Positions 6,650 through 16,845 are shown, counted from the first letter of the stretch. The stretch: 56,012 nt of DNA from Metabacillus bambusae (GCF_017497975.1 NZ_JAGDEL010000033.1:1-56012); one strand, 5' to 3'. Made by a program: numbers and translations. Notes: generated by a model not told the origin, from the letters alone.

Positions 6650-9265
6650 GTGGATTTGATGAAGGAGAGATTCTGGATCGAATCTGATAAGGAATTAATG
6701 CTACAAATCCTTAATTTAAACAATGTTCCATCCATTGAATTAGTTGATCCAAAAACGTGTATGTATCCGATCATTGGTCGAAAGTATGGTAAACATGGTG
6801 GTAAGGACGTTTCAATGATTCATACAATGGAACAAGCGATAGATGAAGGCTATGACTTTTATACGAAATTATATTCCATTGAAACAGAATACTACTTGGA
6901 GGTTGAGGGCCTTTCCATAAAAGGGGTGGCACTCGCTTTTGTCCAACAGGCGATCTTCAATGAAATTCCGATTCGAACATCATCTTTTGGCTGGGAGTGG
7001 AGAGCGGTTGACGAAAGCTCAATCCCAATTGAATGGAAGACAATGGCGATTCGGGCACTCTATGTGACAGGATTAACACATGGCTTTGTGAAGATAGGTG
7101 TGCTACCAAATGAATCAGTCGTTGTCCTAGATATTAATCCCTCAAATAAGACGTTTTTAGAGGAAATTGTCGAACCAAAGCTCCCTTTTTCAATTGGAGC
7201 GGACATTGAATTTATGCTGAGCTGTGATCATGAATTATTACCTGCATCAACATTCTTTCCTGTAGAAGGGGATGTTGGCTGTGATGAAAGACAGATTGAA
7301 AAAGATAGTGGGGAATATGCCTTAGTAGAAATAAGGCCAGAGAAGGGAGAGTCCCCGCAGGAATTATTCATTCATGTTAATGATCTAGTAGAAAAAGCAT
7401 CGCAAATGGCCCCCTATGAAAATATTGAATTCCATGCAGGAAGTATGCCTTTTAGAGGCTATCAATGTGGGGGGCACATCCATTTTGGCATTCCAGCATC
7501 CTTATCATTATTACGAGCGCTTGATCACTATCTTGCTGTACCATTCGCGTTGATAGAGGAGCCAAGGACAGCGAAACTAAGAAGAAGAACGAATCACGGA
7601 GGATTAGGTCGTTTCCGTAAAAAAACATATGGATTTGAATATATTTCCTTAAGTTCTTGGCTTATGGAACCTAAGCTTACGAAATCGATTTTATGTCTTG
7701 CTTATTTAGTAGCTGCCCATCATCATGAGCTGCAAAATGAGTTCTTATTTAATCCAACAATTCAAAGAGCGTATTACCATGCTAACCTCCCTATACTCAA
7801 AAAACTTTGGCCAGACATAAAAACAACTCTAATGAACACTTCAAGTTATTCAAAATTTGAAAGTGAATTAGTCTACCTTTTTGAGGTTATTGAAAATGGA
7901 AGCAGCTTTCATGAGGCATCTGACATGCGTCAAAACTGGGAGCTGACAATTCTGAATCAAACATATGATACAGGTCTTATCATTCAAATTCCGAAAAAAA
8001 TCAGACAAAAATATAACCTAAAAGAAGGAGATTCAACCTTTGTTTGCGCAGGGAAAAATATGTCGCCGGCAACCATTCATGCCTACCCTTTTTCATTCCG
8101 CAATTCAAATATGATCCAGCTTTCAAAATCATTGCGCTCAAAATTAACTCTTCCAAAAGACTGGAATCCTAAACTAGTATCTTCTGGTGGCGTCATTACA
8201 CTGGGGCCAATTATTGGGATATTAGCTGCACGACCTTTTGATCGGCAAACTACGTACTTTCAACATTTATTTAGACTTGCCAAAGAAAAGCAAATGTTTG
8301 TCTATGTATTCGAACCTAAGGATATCAATTGGGATCAACAGGTTATTAAAGGAACAACACTTGATGGTGAAGGGATTTTTCCTTTCCCAGCAGTAATTTA
8401 TGATCGATTTTTATTTCGTGGAAAAACAAATATTACCTATGATATCGATGAAGTTAGAGTGAAGCTGCAAACACTTTATAAAATCCCGTTTCTCAACCCA
8501 CCAGCATTATTTCAACTGACAGGTAACAAGTGGGAAACACATCATCTTTTATTGGATAAACATGAAGAATATTTACCAGAAACACGTCTAATTGAACATT
8601 CAACAGATTTAATAGAAATGCTTGATCGCTATGGAGAAGTGTATATAAAACCGGTGTTAGGTGGCTCAATGAGTAAAGGGGTCATTCGGATTATTCGGCG
8701 CCCAACTGAAATATTGATGTTTCATTTGAACACGAAAACACTGCAACAATTTAGTCGGGAAGATGAGTTGTTTGAAGTTATATCTCCACTTATTGACCGA
8801 ACTCCATATCTGATACAGGAAGGAATTCGTCGGAAAAAGTACAACGGTAAAAATTTGGAGATCCGTGTGTATATGCAAAAAAATGAAAAACATACTTGGT
8901 TTCGAACAGGGATGGTTACCCGACTCACAAGTGAAGAAGTGTTGACAGAGGATTTAGAACTGAACTTGCGGTTGAGCAAAGTGATGAATAGCTTGTATCT
9001 AGATCCAAGCGAACGGCGCTATATAACAAATCAATTAGGTAAGGTGGCCAAAAAGATTGTCACAACTGTGGAACAGGAAATCGGAAGCTTCGGAGAGCTA
9101 GCAGTAGATTTATGTATTGATCAATATGATTCAATTAAGCTCCTTGAAATCAACGCTAAGCCAGACAACTTATTCTCACAAATTAGAGCTTATAAACTGC
9201 GCTCTCTTGCTGGCATTCGTTTGCTTAATTATGCAGCTTCACTTGCTGGCTACGGGGATCAATAA
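6650..9265 (+). CDS. Fused amidoligase (COOH-NH2 ligase) and YheC/YheD-type ATP-grasp ligase
   Basis: GTG at 6650 is chosen because GGAGG ends 8 bases upstream; this gives 871 residues. The N-terminal part (to about 180) contains GRKYGKHGGKDVSM and is otherwise unassigned. About 180-415 resembles putative amidoligases: FSIGADIEFML, EKDSGEYALVEIRPE and GYQCGGHIHFG. About 440-525 is a beta-rich linker (IQIPKKIRQKYNLKEGDSTF) like the front of YheC/YheD proteins. About 530-871 is ATP-grasp: VYIKPVLGGSMSKGV, LEIRVYMQKN and KLLEINAKPDN with its metal-binding Glu and Asn. Both halves are expected to form amide bonds by activating carboxylates with ATP. YheC/YheD proteins are linked to spore coats in B. 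subtilis. It heads the operon and predicts a peptide-like or amide-linked product. Confidence 0.8.
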   Translation: MDLMKERFWIESDKELMLQILNLNNVPSIELVDPKTCMYPIIGRKYGKHGGKDVSMIHTMEQAIDEGYDFYTKLYSIETEYYLEVEGLSIKGVALAFVQQAIFNEIPIRTSSFGWEWRAVDESSIPIEWKTMAIRALYVTGLTHGFVKIGVLPNESVVVLDINPSNKTFLEEIVEPKLPFSIGADIEFMLSCDHELLPASTFFPVEGDVGCDERQIEKDSGEYALVEIRPEKGESPQELFIHVNDLVEKASQMAPYENIEFHAGSMPFRGYQCGGHIHFGIPASLSLLRALDHYLAVPFALIEEPRTAKLRRRTNHGGLGRFRKKTYGFEYISLSSWLMEPKLTKSILCLAYLVAAHHHELQNEFLFNPTIQRAYYHANLPILKKLWPDIKTTLMNTSSYSKFESELVYLFEVIENGSSFHEASDMRQNWELTILNQTYDTGLIIQIPKKIRQKYNLKEGDSTFVCAGKNMSPATIHAYPFSFRNSNMIQLSKSLRSKLTLPKDWNPKLVSSGGVITLGPIIGILAARPFDRQTTYFQHLFRLAKEKQMFVYVFEPKDINWDQQVIKGTTLDGEGIFPFPAVIYDRFLFRGKTNITYDIDEVRVKLQTLYKIPFLNPPALFQLTGNKWETHHLLLDKHEEYLPETRLIEHSTDLIEMLDRYGEVYIKPVLGGSMSKGVIRIIRRPTEILMFHLNTKTLQQFSREDELFEVISPLIDRTPYLIQEGIRRKKYNGKNLEIRVYMQKNEKHTWFRTGMVTRLTSEEVLTEDLELNLRLSKVMNSLYLDPSERRYITNQLGKVAKKIVTTVEQEIGSFGELAVDLCIDQYDSIKLLEINAKPDNLFSQIRAYKLRSLAGIRLLNYAASLAGYGDQ

Positions 9266-9290
9266 AATTCAAAGTGAGGAGTGATCGACG

Positions 9291-10703
9291 GTGATTCATT
9301 TACCTTTAAGTACGATTCTGTTACAAATCGGTGATGTTGACATCCTACATGGATATGGGAATCCAATGATCCACTATGTTATGAATGTGTCAAAAAGGGA
9401 AATTGATGACAACACATTAGTATTTCATATGGATCATGAAAAAATAAACGGTAAGTATTGGAAGAATAACGAATCAATCGTTATTGTGACAGATCGACCA
9501 GATTTATGCACCGACCTTGGTGATTCCATCTTTTTAATCAAGACGGAAGATTTAGATGAAGCCTATTGGAAATTTGTTACCTATTATCGTGGGCTTTTTG
9601 ATATCCCTGTCATCGGTGTAACAGGTACATGTGGAAAAACCACAACAAAAGAAATGATTCGGCAAATTCTAAAAAATGATTTCAACGTAAAAGCAACCTG
9701 GATGAGTATGAATTCTATGTCTGTTAATCTCCGTTATTTAATGAAATTAGAAAAAGAAACAGAGATTGCAGTTTATGAAATGCCTGTCGCATATCCAGGT
9801 TATTTAAAGATCGCCTGTACGTATTTTCAACCACAAATTAGAATTTTACTAAATATTGGTGTGCATCATCTTGCTGACTGTGAAACACCTGAAGAATATA
9901 TGAAGGCAAAGGCTGAAATCGTTGATGGTTTAGACCCTGATCATGGGGTACTCATCTTAAATGCTGATGATGAAAATATCAAGAGAGTAGTGAATATTAA
10001 CCATTTAAAGAGAGTTGTTTATTTTGGAAAGAGTGAGCATTCAGACTTTCGAGCAACAAATATTCAATATGCTAACGAAGGTATGATGTTTACATTAATA
10101 TACCTAGAAAATGAGTATGATGTCTTCGTACCAGGTTATGGAGAGCACAATATTTATAATGCTCTGGCATCGATTGCAGCTGTTTCACATGCTGGTGTTA
10201 CGATTGAACGGGCAATTGAATTGTTGGCAAGCTTTGAACAGGTAAAGGAGCATTTAGAATTTAAAGCTGGACTTGGTGGCTGTACAGTGATTGACGATAC
10301 ATGGAACTCTGCACCTCTCTCAATGGCAACAGGGCTGCAAGTGTTAAGTGATGTATCAAAAGACAAGAAGTCAATTGCCCTTTTAGGCTATATGCCACAG
10401 CTTGGAAAAGGGCCATATGCAGTTGAACAGTATGAAGAAATGGGGAAAAAAGCCGTAGAAGCTAATATTGACATGCTTGTCGTGGTAGGGGAAAAAGCGA
10501 AGGATATAGGCCTTGGAGCGATAAAGCATGGGATGGATCCAAACAAGATTCACTACTGTGAAACAGGTTATGAGGTGTTTGACCTTATAGAGCCACATTT
10601 ATCAGTCGACACAAATATTCTTTTAAAAATTACTTATCGGGTGATGAAGAGAGAAAGCTTTAAAAAACTTAGAAAAAACCTCATTCAACATGAAGATGAG
10701 TAA
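9291..10703 (+). CDS. MurF-like amide ligase (Mur ligase family)
   Basis: The 470-residue product has a divergent N-terminal domain, the Mur ligase P-loop [14 protein letters not shown] (about 109-122), a central domain with [21 protein letters not shown] and LNADDEN, and a C-terminal [11 protein letters not shown] stretch that matches the MurF-type DDAYNANPxSM. Mur ligases join an amino acid or dipeptide to a carboxylate through an acyl phosphate. The MurF signature around residue 155 is altered ([10 protein letters not shown]), so the acceptor is probably not UDP-MurNAc tripeptide. GTG at 9291 follows GAGGAG by about 9 bases. It sits 25 bases after the amidoligase fusion and 20 bases before the PEP mutase, so I infer a ligase for the same product. 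Confidence 0.85.
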   Translation: MIHLPLSTILLQIGDVDILHGYGNPMIHYVMNVSKREIDDNTLVFHMDHEKINGKYWKNNESIVIVTDRPDLCTDLGDSIFLIKTEDLDEAYWKFVTYYRGLFDIPVIGVTGTCGKTTTKEMIRQILKNDFNVKATWMSMNSMSVNLRYLMKLEKETEIAVYEMPVAYPGYLKIACTYFQPQIRILLNIGVHHLADCETPEEYMKAKAEIVDGLDPDHGVLILNADDENIKRVVNINHLKRVVYFGKSEHSDFRATNIQYANEGMMFTLIYLENEYDVFVPGYGEHNIYNALASIAAVSHAGVTIERAIELLASFEQVKEHLEFKAGLGGCTVIDDTWNSAPLSMATGLQVLSDVSKDKKSIALLGYMPQLGKGPYAVEQYEEMGKKAVEANIDMLVVVGEKAKDIGLGAIKHGMDPNKIHYCETGYEVFDLIEPHLSVDTNILLKITYRVMKRESFKKLRKNLIQHEDE

Positions 10704-10723
10704 AAAGGCAAGGGAGAATGGCG

Positions 10724-12211
10724 ATGAAGAAAACAACTCAACTTAAAAAGTTAATAACGAGTAACCAGCTTGAATCCATTATGGAGGCTCATAATGCCTT
10801 GTCTGCGAAAATCGTGGAGGAAACTGGTTTTAAAGGAATATGGGCAAGTGGTTTGTCAATGTCTGCGGCATTAGGTGTTCGTGATAATAATGAGGCTTCC
10901 TGGACGCAAGTTTTAGATGTGTTGGAATTTATGAGTGATGTGACAACCATTCCGATTCTACTTGATGGTGACACAGGTTATGGGAATTTTAACAATGCAA
11001 GAAGATTAGTGAAAAAACTGGAGCAACGAGACATTGGCGGTGTTTGTATTGAGGATAAGCTTTTTCCGAAGACAAATTCATTTATTAGAGGTGAGGCTCA
11101 ACCACTCGCTGATATCGATGAGTTTTGCGGGAAAATCAAAGCGATGAAGGATACGCAAAAGGATGAAGATTTTGTTGTTGTCTCAAGAGTTGAAGCATTT
11201 ATTGCTGGCTGGGGATTAAAAGAAGCATTAAAGCGTGCCGAAGCCTATCGTCTAGCTGGGGCAGACGCAATTCTCATGCATAGTAAAAGATCGGATATAC
11301 AAGATATTGAAGCATTTATGAAGGAATGGGGTAATCGACATCCTGTTATCATTGTTCCGACGAAATATTATACAACTCCTACAGACCTATTTCGAGAATT
11401 GGGTGTCAGTTTGACGATCTGGGCTAATCACAATCTACGTGCTTCCATTAAGTCTATGCAAGAAACCTCAAGTCGAATTTTTCATGATGAAAGCTTGTTA
11501 CATGTCGAAAAGGCAGTTGCTCCACTAAACGAAGTGTTCCGATTACAAGGCGAAGAAGAGCTTGCAGCTGCTGAGAAAAAGTATCTCTCCTCTTCACAGA
11601 AAAATGCGAATGCGATGATTCTTTCCAGACAATCCCATGCAGATCACATTGTAACAGAGCAAATAGATCACCTTAAAGAGTGTGGTGTGAAAGACATCGT
11701 AACAATTGAAGGAGATACTGGAGAATTACTATCGCTTTATAACGCCATGAATCATATCGGTGAGAATACGATCATTAGCTTCAATGATATCATCTACAAA
11801 TCTTATATTCTCCAAGAGCTAATCGAAATGGATAACGAGATTACGATTGTTGTAGACGCTGACTTTGAAACAACTGGTGAAAAGCGGAATCTTGTTTCTG
11901 CCTCACAACCTTATTCAAAGTATTTGTACGGTAAAACAGTAGACTTAGTAGCGATGGCAAATAAGGAAGGTATGGGTAATATTCATGGTGAGTTTATCGG
12001 CTTATGGAAGGTAACCGATAAAGGAGCAGATGTCATTAAGGCAGCATTAGAAGATCTTATAAAAGAGGAAAATAGTAATGACCTAACGATAGGTGATTTG
12101 TTAAATCATGTTTTAACTTTACATCCGATTGCAGTAAATTATATTAAAGGATCTTGGCTAGATTTGGAGGCTTATGAAAAGAACCAAAAAGCAGGTGATC
12201 AAGAATCATGA
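10724..12211 (+). CDS. aepX: Phosphoenolpyruvate mutase with C-terminal nucleotidyltransferase-like domain
   Basis: This enzyme forms the C-P bond: PEP to phosphonopyruvate. Residues 1-290 are the PEP mutase barrel with DGDTGYGN (81-88) and the diagnostic [11 protein letters not shown] loop (110-120), matching the mutase signature EDKxxxxxNS that separates it from isocitrate-lyase relatives. The product is 495 residues, about 200 longer than a minimal mutase. Residues 300-490 look like a degenerate nucleotidyltransferase ([18 protein letters not shown]) without the Gly-rich LAAGxGxR loop. ATG at 10724 is preferred over the ATG at 10718 because GGGAG is 7 bases before the former and only 1 before the latter. 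It is third in the operon; the stop overlaps the next start. Confidence 0.93.
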   Translation: MKKTTQLKKLITSNQLESIMEAHNALSAKIVEETGFKGIWASGLSMSAALGVRDNNEASWTQVLDVLEFMSDVTTIPILLDGDTGYGNFNNARRLVKKLEQRDIGGVCIEDKLFPKTNSFIRGEAQPLADIDEFCGKIKAMKDTQKDEDFVVVSRVEAFIAGWGLKEALKRAEAYRLAGADAILMHSKRSDIQDIEAFMKEWGNRHPVIIVPTKYYTTPTDLFRELGVSLTIWANHNLRASIKSMQETSSRIFHDESLLHVEKAVAPLNEVFRLQGEEELAAAEKKYLSSSQKNANAMILSRQSHADHIVTEQIDHLKECGVKDIVTIEGDTGELLSLYNAMNHIGENTIISFNDIIYKSYILQELIEMDNEITIVVDADFETTGEKRNLVSASQPYSKYLYGKTVDLVAMANKEGMGNIHGEFIGLWKVTDKGADVIKAALEDLIKEENSNDLTIGDLLNHVLTLHPIAVNYIKGSWLDLEAYEKNQKAGDQES

Positions 12212-13341
12212 ACACCGCACAGTTCGGCTCTTTGTTAAAAGAGTTAGGTTTTGATTTTTATAGCGGGGTACCTTGCTCATATTTAAAGAGTCTCATAAAC
12301 TTCGCGATTAATGAATGTGAATTCGTCATGTCTAACAATGAAGGAGACGCTGTAGCAATTGCTGCTGGAGCATCAATTGGTGGGAAAAAGTCTGTTGTCC
12401 TTATGCAGAATTCGGGATTAACCAATGCAGTTTCACCGTTAACATCTCTCATTCATCCCTTTCGAATTCCAATCCTAGGTTTCGTGAGCCTCAGGGGAGA
12501 ACCAGGATTCCCTGATGAACCACAGCATGAATTAATGGGCCAGATTACACCGGAAATGCTAAATTTAATGCAAATAAAATGGGATTATTTATCCTCAGAC
12601 CTTGATGAAGCAAAACAACAGCTTCAGAGGGCAAATCAATGTATAGAACAAAATCAACCTTATTTTTTCATTGTGAAAAAAGGAACACTCGCACAAGTTA
12701 CCCTTCAGGATAAACAGCTGAATGAACAAAAGACAATACCAACAATTAAACGCGAAAAAGTGTTTGATGATGAAAAACCATCGAGATACGAAGCATTGCA
12801 AGTCATATCAGCCTTGAGGGATGACAACACTGTTCACTTGGCAACAACTGGAAAATTAGGTAGAGAATTGTATGATGTAGAAGATGCACCAAATAATTTT
12901 TACATGGTAGGGTCTATGGGCTGTATTAGTTCAATCGGTTTAGGCTTAGCTTTAGTAAGAAGAGAAAAGGCAATTATTGCCTTGGATGGTGATGGAGCAC
13001 TCCTTATGCGGATGGGCAATTTAGCAACAAATGGCTACTATTCTCCAGCTAATCTTCTTCATATTCTTCTCGATAACCATATACATGACTCAACTGGAGG
13101 ACAATTCACTGTATCACCAAATGTTCATTTTGTTGATACAGCTGCAGCTTGTGGATATGAACAGTCAATCTATGTTCATACACTCGAAGAATTAACGGAG
13201 TATATCAAGGCGTGGAAACAACATCAAAAATTGACCTTTTTATATATGAAAATTGCAGAAGGCTCTAAATCCGGCCTTGGACGTCCAACGATCAAGCCAT
13301 TCGAAGTCAAAGAGCGATTGCAGGTGTTTTTAGATGATTGA
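12208..13341 (+). CDS. aepY: Phosphonopyruvate decarboxylase
   Basis: The 377-residue, thiamine-diphosphate enzyme converts phosphonopyruvate to phosphonoacetaldehyde, the irreversible step that drives C-P bond formation. Visible features are the N-terminal [11 protein letters not shown], the Glu in [13 protein letters not shown] that would activate the cofactor, and the GDG...N cofactor motif in [17 protein letters not shown] with [11 protein letters not shown] after it. Its length is normal for the family. The ATG overlaps the aepX stop as ATGA, indicating tight translational coupling. Its stop overlaps the next start by 8 bases. Confidence 0.93.
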   Translation: MNTAQFGSLLKELGFDFYSGVPCSYLKSLINFAINECEFVMSNNEGDAVAIAAGASIGGKKSVVLMQNSGLTNAVSPLTSLIHPFRIPILGFVSLRGEPGFPDEPQHELMGQITPEMLNLMQIKWDYLSSDLDEAKQQLQRANQCIEQNQPYFFIVKKGTLAQVTLQDKQLNEQKTIPTIKREKVFDDEKPSRYEALQVISALRDDNTVHLATTGKLGRELYDVEDAPNNFYMVGSMGCISSIGLGLALVRREKAIIALDGDGALLMRMGNLATNGYYSPANLLHILLDNHIHDSTGGQFTVSPNVHFVDTAAACGYEQSIYVHTLEELTEYIKAWKQHQKLTFLYMKIAEGSKSGLGRPTIKPFEVKERLQVFLDD

Positions 13342-15190
13342 AACAGCCGTTATTTTAGCAGCAGGGATGGGGAGTCGAATTCGTGAACGAACGGGATACA
13401 ATCCAAAGGGATTTTTACTACTCGATGGAAAACCTTTAATTGAACATTCGATTTCAAAAATGTTAGCTGCTGGGATTAAGAAAATTTTCATAGGTACAGG
13501 TTTTATGAACGAAGCATATGAAGAGCTTGCGAAAAAATACGAGCAAATACAATGTGTATACAATCCAGACTTTGAAACCACAGGAAGCATGTATACGCTA
13601 TATAGGTTGAAGGATGTTATAAACGAAGACTTTTTATTAGTTGAATCAGATTTAATCTATGAAAGGTCTGCATTAACTATTTTAATGAATCATGCTAAAA
13701 AGGATGTCATATTAGCAAGTAAGTTAACGGACTCAGGTGATGAGGTTCTAATTGAAATAGATGAAAAACACCATCTTGTCAACATGTCGAAAGCGAAAGC
13801 GGATTTAATGAACATATCTGGAGAGCTAGTTGGAATAACGAAGCTCTCTTATCCAACCTTTCAAAAAATATGCAGCCATTTAGAGCTACTTCCTAATTTT
13901 CACAGGATGGATTATGAAAATGGAATTGTTGCAATTGTAGATCAGATTCCTTTTTATGTTCATCAAGAAAACGATGTCGTTTGGTGTGAGGTTGATGACG
14001 AGGGCCATTGGACGAGAGCCGTTCAGTTTATCTATCCACTAATAAAGGCAAGGGAAAATGTTCCGAAATCAATTAACCGAACGGTCTTATTAAATCCTGG
14101 ACCGGCAACAACAACAGATACTGTGAAATATGCTCAGGTTGTAGAGGATATTTGTCCGAGAGAAGAAGAATTCGGAAGTGTTATGGAATTTATCTCAAAT
14201 GAATTAACAAGGTTCGTTGGGAATCTGGAGGAATATACAACAGTTCTATTTGGTGGATCTGGTACAGCAGCAGTTGAATCCATCCTGAGCTCAGTAATTG
14301 ATGATCATGCTGTTTTGATTATTAATAATGGGGCATATGGTAAGCGCATGTGTAAAATTGCTGATGTATATGGACTTGAATTTTTTGAATATACAAGTCC
14401 TGTTGATGAAGCAATTGATCTACCTTCTCTTGAACGATTTATTAAGAATGTCCCAACAAAGCTTTCACATCTTGCCGTTGTCCATTGCGAAACATCAACA
14501 GGTCTATTAAATAATCTTGAAGCTGTTGGAGGGCTGTGCAAAAAATATAATTTATCGATGATCGTTGATGCAATGAGTTCCTTTGCAGCCATTCCTATCG
14601 ATATGAACAAAATGAATATAAGCTATCTTGCTGCAAGTTCAAATAAAAATCTTCAAGGTATGGCAGGTGTTTCATTTGTCATTGCTGAAAAAGCGCAATT
14701 AGAAAAAACAAAGCAATATAAACAGCGTAATGTGTATCTAAATTTATTTGCGCAATATCACTATTTTAAACAAACAAATCAAATGCAATTTACCCCTCCT
14801 GTACAAACTCTTTATGCCTTAAAGCAAGCGATCCTTGAAACAAAATGGGAAGGAATACAGACGCGCTATAAAAGATATACAAAATCATGGGAAACGTTAA
14901 TAGAAGGGGTTTGTCGACTAGGATTGAATTATCTTGTTCATAAAAATAGCCATTCTAAAATCATCACATCGATTATCGAACCTTCCCAGCCAAACTATGA
15001 TTTTAATAAAATGCATGATTATTTTTACAGAAATGGTTTTACGATTTATCCTGGAAAAGTGAACACGCTACAAACCTTCCGAATTGCGAATATAGGCGAC
15101 ATTTCATATCTGGACATTGAGAGGTTTATCATTCTACTTGAACGATATCTGGAATGGCTGATGGAGGGGGATGAATATGAAACGATATAA
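13334..15190 (+). CDS. Fused 2-AEP cytidylyltransferase (PntC-type) and 2-AEP transaminase
   Basis: The 618-residue product is a two-domain fusion. Residues 1-240 are a nucleotidyltransferase with VILAAGMGSRIRER (6-19), NPKGFLLLDGKPLIEHS and catalytic-type acidic sites LLVESDLIY and WCEVDDEGHW. Residues about 250-618 are a PhnW-like, PLP-dependent aminotransferase with LLNPGPATTT, GGSGTAAVES, VDAMSSFAAIP and the probable PLP lysine K438 in ASSNKNLQG. The pair predicts phosphonoacetaldehyde to AEP and then CTP plus AEP to CMP-AEP. PntC-AEP transaminase fusions are a known arrangement in nucleotide-activated phosphonate pathways. ATG at 13334 overlaps aepY by 8 bases; its 3' end overlaps the Nudix gene. 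Confidence 0.9.
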   Translation: MIETAVILAAGMGSRIRERTGYNPKGFLLLDGKPLIEHSISKMLAAGIKKIFIGTGFMNEAYEELAKKYEQIQCVYNPDFETTGSMYTLYRLKDVINEDFLLVESDLIYERSALTILMNHAKKDVILASKLTDSGDEVLIEIDEKHHLVNMSKAKADLMNISGELVGITKLSYPTFQKICSHLELLPNFHRMDYENGIVAIVDQIPFYVHQENDVVWCEVDDEGHWTRAVQFIYPLIKARENVPKSINRTVLLNPGPATTTDTVKYAQVVEDICPREEEFGSVMEFISNELTRFVGNLEEYTTVLFGGSGTAAVESILSSVIDDHAVLIINNGAYGKRMCKIADVYGLEFFEYTSPVDEAIDLPSLERFIKNVPTKLSHLAVVHCETSTGLLNNLEAVGGLCKKYNLSMIVDAMSSFAAIPIDMNKMNISYLAASSNKNLQGMAGVSFVIAEKAQLEKTKQYKQRNVYLNLFAQYHYFKQTNQMQFTPPVQTLYALKQAILETKWEGIQTRYKRYTKSWETLIEGVCRLGLNYLVHKNSHSKIITSIIEPSQPNYDFNKMHDYFYRNGFTIYPGKVNTLQTFRIANIGDISYLDIERFIILLERYLEWLMEGDEYETI

Positions 15191-15575
15191 AGTAGCTGTT
15201 GCTGTCATGGTAATAAATGCTGAAGATGAATTTCTACTCGTTAAAAGTAGGAGAGGCTGGGAATTTCCAGGTGGTTTTATAGAAGATGAAGAAGCAATCA
15301 AAGATGCTGCAATAAGAGAGGTTAAGGAAGAGTCAGGAATCAACATCGAACTGATGAGGTTTTTAGGATTAGAGCAGGATGTAGAAAGATCAACATGTGT
15401 TTTTTTGTTTAAAGGAAGACCAGTTAGCGGAAAGCTTACAAGCTCTTACGAAACAGAGGATGTTGGCTACTATCCTCTTGATGAAGCAATGAATATGATC
15501 TCAATCGAGCATTTCAAAGAACGAATCATACGGTGTTTAAATGACGAAGAAATCCCATCAATTATTACACGTTAG
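15177..15575 (+). CDS. Nudix hydrolase
   Basis: The 132-residue product carries a perfect Nudix box: G33-x5-E39-x7-R47-E-V-K-E-E-S-G-I55. Nudix enzymes hydrolyse nucleoside diphosphates linked to another group. ATG at 15177 is preferred to ATG at 15171, since GGAGG is 8 bases before the former. The gene overlaps the fused transferase by 14 bases and ends the operon. In this setting it could turn over CMP-AEP or another activated intermediate, or remove damaged nucleotides; the substrate cannot be read from the sequence. Confidence 0.88.
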   Translation: MKRYKVAVAVMVINAEDEFLLVKSRRGWEFPGGFIEDEEAIKDAAIREVKEESGINIELMRFLGLEQDVERSTCVFLFKGRPVSGKLTSSYETEDVGYYPLDEAMNMISIEHFKERIIRCLNDEEIPSIITR

Positions 15576-15674
15576 AGCAAAGTAAGACCATTATTGTGGG
15601 GTCTGTTATTGTTTTGTGTATGTTACAGCCAGTGTTAATATAAGCTTTGACATAAAGTTTAGATGAGGTGGGCT

Positions 15675-15707
15675 AAAAACACCGTCCGATATTTTGAACG
15701 GTGTTTT
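15675..15707. terminator. Bidirectional terminator between Nudix and GerAB-type genes
   Basis: The arms AAAACACCGT (15675-15684) and ACGGTGTTTT (15698-15707) form a 10 bp stem with a 12-base loop. A/T tracts lie on both sides. It sits between the stops of two convergent genes and should serve both. A weaker repeat (GACC / GGTC near 15589-15607) lies nearer the Nudix stop. Confidence 0.75.
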
Positions 15708-15713
15708 GTATCG

Positions 15714-16823
15714 TCAAGATTGACTTTTCGTAGAGCTAAATTTTTTGCGAATAAATGCGATGATAAGCAATAAAATCGGGAATATAATTTGCAAAGGTAC
15801 ATGTGCATATAAGGTGAAATAGTCCAATCCAAATTCATTATATGCGACCTGATTTGGATGAGATACGATTGCAAATGGGATGATAATGGTTCCTAATCCA
15901 AGGAATACAGATTTAGTCTGTTTTAGTTTAAATAGGTGCGCGATCCCAATAGCAGCACCAAATGTCCAGCCCCCGACCTTAAAAAACACCCCTGCTACCA
16001 TCATTAAAATAATTAAAGCATCAAATCGTTCAAGAAAATCAGCGATCGATACCATTCGAGTTGCCGAAAGAAGAGGGAAGAAATCATGGCTATAAATTTC
16101 TGGGCCTAAAACTGAAATGGTCATGATTAAATTTAGTGTCATCAAAACACCTGTAGTTAGAACAATTGCCATTCCAAGCTTTGTTACATTCTTTTTATTG
16201 TTTAAAAATGGAAAAAACATCAAAATAATGATCGACTCTCCAAAAGGAAAGGTTAATACGGTTGGGAATACCTCTTTTATTATCGGGGTCAGTCCATTTC
16301 CTAAAATAGGTGTCAAATTATTAATAGTGAATTCTTTTACACTTAATAATAGAATCCAAATGACAAACATGGAAAGGACGTAAATCGGAAACACAGCTTC
16401 TCCCATTCTCCCGAAGGTCTCAACTCCACCTCTTAGACAATAAATCATTAATCCCATAAAGCTTCCAATGACAATGACCATTGGAGTATCAACTAAGATC
16501 GTTGCGGCGATAAGTTCTGCAAAATCCCGACAAGCTCTTGAAGCTAGATACGTAAAGTAGATGATGTAAGTTAAAATAAACGGAAAGGTAATGTATTTAC
16601 CGATTATTTTAGGGAGCATTTGAAGCAATGTATCCTCTGGGTAATAGGATGCTAATTTTGTATAGACAAACATTAAGATTAAACCACCAAGCATCGCAGT
16701 CAAAATAACAAGCCAAGCATCCTGCTTTGCCCCGCCACCTAATCCGTAAACCAAGGTATTTCCTACTTGAAATCCAACTATGACATAAAATAGTTGAAGA
16801 GCATTTATTTTTGTTTGTCCCAT
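15714..16823 (-). CDS. GerAB/YndE-type spore germination permease, orphan B subunit
   Basis: The 369-residue product has about ten membrane helices and the amino-acid permease-like layout of endospore germination B subunits: INALQLFYVIVGFQVGN at the N-terminus, GGGAKQDAWLV near residue 30, FPFGESIIILMFFPFLNN near 195, and the DFFPLLSATRMVSI stretch near 245. In GerA-type receptors this subunit binds the germinant in the spore inner membrane, with A and C subunits. No A or C gene is adjacent here, so it is an orphan subunit that would have to pair with subunits encoded elsewhere. TAGGGTGATCAA precedes the ATG. A sigma-G-like promoter lies upstream. Confidence 0.85.
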   Translation of the reverse strand: MGQTKINALQLFYVIVGFQVGNTLVYGLGGGAKQDAWLVILTAMLGGLILMFVYTKLASYYPEDTLLQMLPKIIGKYITFPFILTYIIYFTYLASRACRDFAELIAATILVDTPMVIVIGSFMGLMIYCLRGGVETFGRMGEAVFPIYVLSMFVIWILLLSVKEFTINNLTPILGNGLTPIIKEVFPTVLTFPFGESIIILMFFPFLNNKKNVTKLGMAIVLTTGVLMTLNLIMTISVLGPEIYSHDFFPLLSATRMVSIADFLERFDALIILMMVAGVFFKVGGWTFGAAIGIAHLFKLKQTKSVFLGLGTIIIPFAIVSHPNQVAYNEFGLDYFTLYAHVPLQIIFPILLLIIAFIRKKFSSTKSQS

Positions 16824-16845
16824 TTGATCACCCTAATAAAGAAAA

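Noticed and set aside
9291-10703. Housekeeping murF
   Set aside because: The acceptor signature is altered and it sits within a phosphonate/amidoligase operon, away from ddl and wall-division genes.
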